Of a stretch of 5,980 bases of DNA, positions 5,779 through 5,980 are shown piece by piece (position 1 is the first letter of the stretch; the number at the start of each line of letters is the position of its first letter). The translations under genes were made by a program, and so were the position numbers. The DNA comes from Clostridia bacterium (GTDB taxonomy: Bacteria > Bacillota > Clostridia > Christensenellales > UBA1242), in assembly GCA_017399515.1 (NCBI GenBank), contig JAFQBZ010000143.1, positions 1-5,980 on the forward strand. The letters run 5' to 3'. The notes beneath the pieces were generated by a model. That model saw only the letters and a program-made list of their open reading frames with translations. It was not told the origin of the DNA and made no database searches.

Positions 5779-5790
5779 GATAGCAAGTTC
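5771..5790 (+). repeat. Second hairpin inside the post-tRNA repeat
   Basis: GAACTTGC (5771-5778) pairs perfectly with GCAAGTTC (5783-5790) around a GATA loop. No T-run follows, so it is not a terminator. Copy 2 of the repeat reaches the window end just as the same first arm is completed, so the hairpin may be part of the repeated unit. Confidence 0.6.
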
Positions 5791-5925
5791 GTCAGCCGAG
5801 CAAGGCGAGGGTCACGAGCAAATGAGAAGATTGATAGAAATGTAAAAATGTTATAAAATGTGAGAGTGAGTAAAAATAAATAATTTGGCGAGTATTGTTT
5901 GTGGTGCATAGAGAGATAGTTTGTT
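5779..5925. other. Noncoding spacer between the two repeat copies
   Basis: I see no gene here. The left part (5791-5818) is clearly more GC-rich than its surroundings and contains CGAGCAA twice (near 5797 and 5815). The right part is AT-rich and unstructured. The short open frames that cross it on both strands have no Shine-Dalgarno and read through the hairpins, so they are not credible genes. The seven bases GTGGTGC at 5901-5907 match the tRNA 3' acceptor region at the same 201-base offset, but the flanks do not. Confidence 0.5.
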
Positions 5926-5979
5926 GAAGAACGAAAGTTCTTCCTTTTTTGTTGCAGCACGACAAGAAAAAGAACTTGC
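5926..5979 (+). repeat. Direct repeat, copy 2 (54 bp), cut by the window end
   Basis: It matches 5725-5778 at 53 of 54 positions. The hairpin here is GAAGAAC/GTTCTTC (5926-5932, 5937-5943) with a GAAA loop and the CC plus six-T tail. It lacks the A-run and GG that lengthen the stem in copy 1, so it would be a weaker terminator. No tRNA precedes this copy. The repeat may continue beyond 5980. Confidence 0.9.
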
Positions 5980-5980
5980 A

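Noticed and set aside
5594..5845. Open frame on the + strand covering the tRNA and its terminator
   Set aside because: It reads through a complete tRNA, its promoter -10 and two hairpins, and has no Shine-Dalgarno sequence.
5838..5925. Decayed second tRNA before repeat copy 2
   Set aside because: Only seven contiguous bases (GTGGTGC) align with the tRNA at the 201-base offset; the remaining positions do not match above chance and no cloverleaf forms.
5706..5960. Open frame on the - strand across the post-tRNA region
   Set aside because: Its repeated LQQKRKN-type peptide is just the translation of the 54-bp DNA repeat, and it starts within the repeat hairpin without a ribosome binding site.
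5637..5979. Integration site (att) made by insertion into the tRNA
   Set aside because: The repeat starts 14 bases beyond the tRNA end instead of including its 3' part, and there is no integrase or other mobile gene in the window.
5725..5980. CRISPR array
   Set aside because: There are only two copies, the 147-base spacer is far too long, and no cas genes are present.

Overview
The window is AT-rich DNA with dense, short-spaced genes, GGAGG-type ribosome binding sites, near-consensus sigma-A promoters, a lipoprotein signal and a DUF4364 gene. Together these point to a low-GC Firmicute, most likely an uncultured gut-type Clostridia lineage. This is an inference from gene content and style, not a species call.

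Layout. Positions 1-164 hold what may be the 3' end of a gene I do not recognise, with an in-frame stop at the window edge. Next come two housekeeping genes on the + strand: a TatD-family metal-dependent hydrolase (189-950) and the 16S rRNA dimethyladenosine transferase KsgA/RsmA (975-1766). The ribonuclease M5 gene (rnmV) that often sits between them in Firmicutes is absent. A consensus promoter (1832-1859) and a leader hairpin precede a 488-residue lipoprotein with beta-propeller-like repeats (1925-3391), which ends in a strong terminator.

A second terminator facing the other way closes a convergent minus-strand pair. This pair is a DUF4364 winged-helix protein (4237-3719) and a small four-cysteine TSCPD protein (3717-3472), one base apart. 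The 164-bp divergent region upstream of DUF4364 contains two overlapping AT-rich palindromes that look like an operator. On the other side of that region two genes of unknown function (4402-5148 and 5157-5555) form a tight + strand pair.

The right end holds a tRNA-Glu(CTC) gene (5637-5711) with its own extended -10 promoter and a 14-bp-stem terminator. It is followed by noncoding DNA in which a 54-bp segment, including the terminator hairpin, recurs 201 bp downstream with one mismatch. The second copy runs into the window end.

Most of the window is ordinary chromosome. I found no convincing new multi-gene system. The parts that are least explained are the repeat downstream of the tRNA, the palindromic divergent region, and the pair of unrecognised genes.
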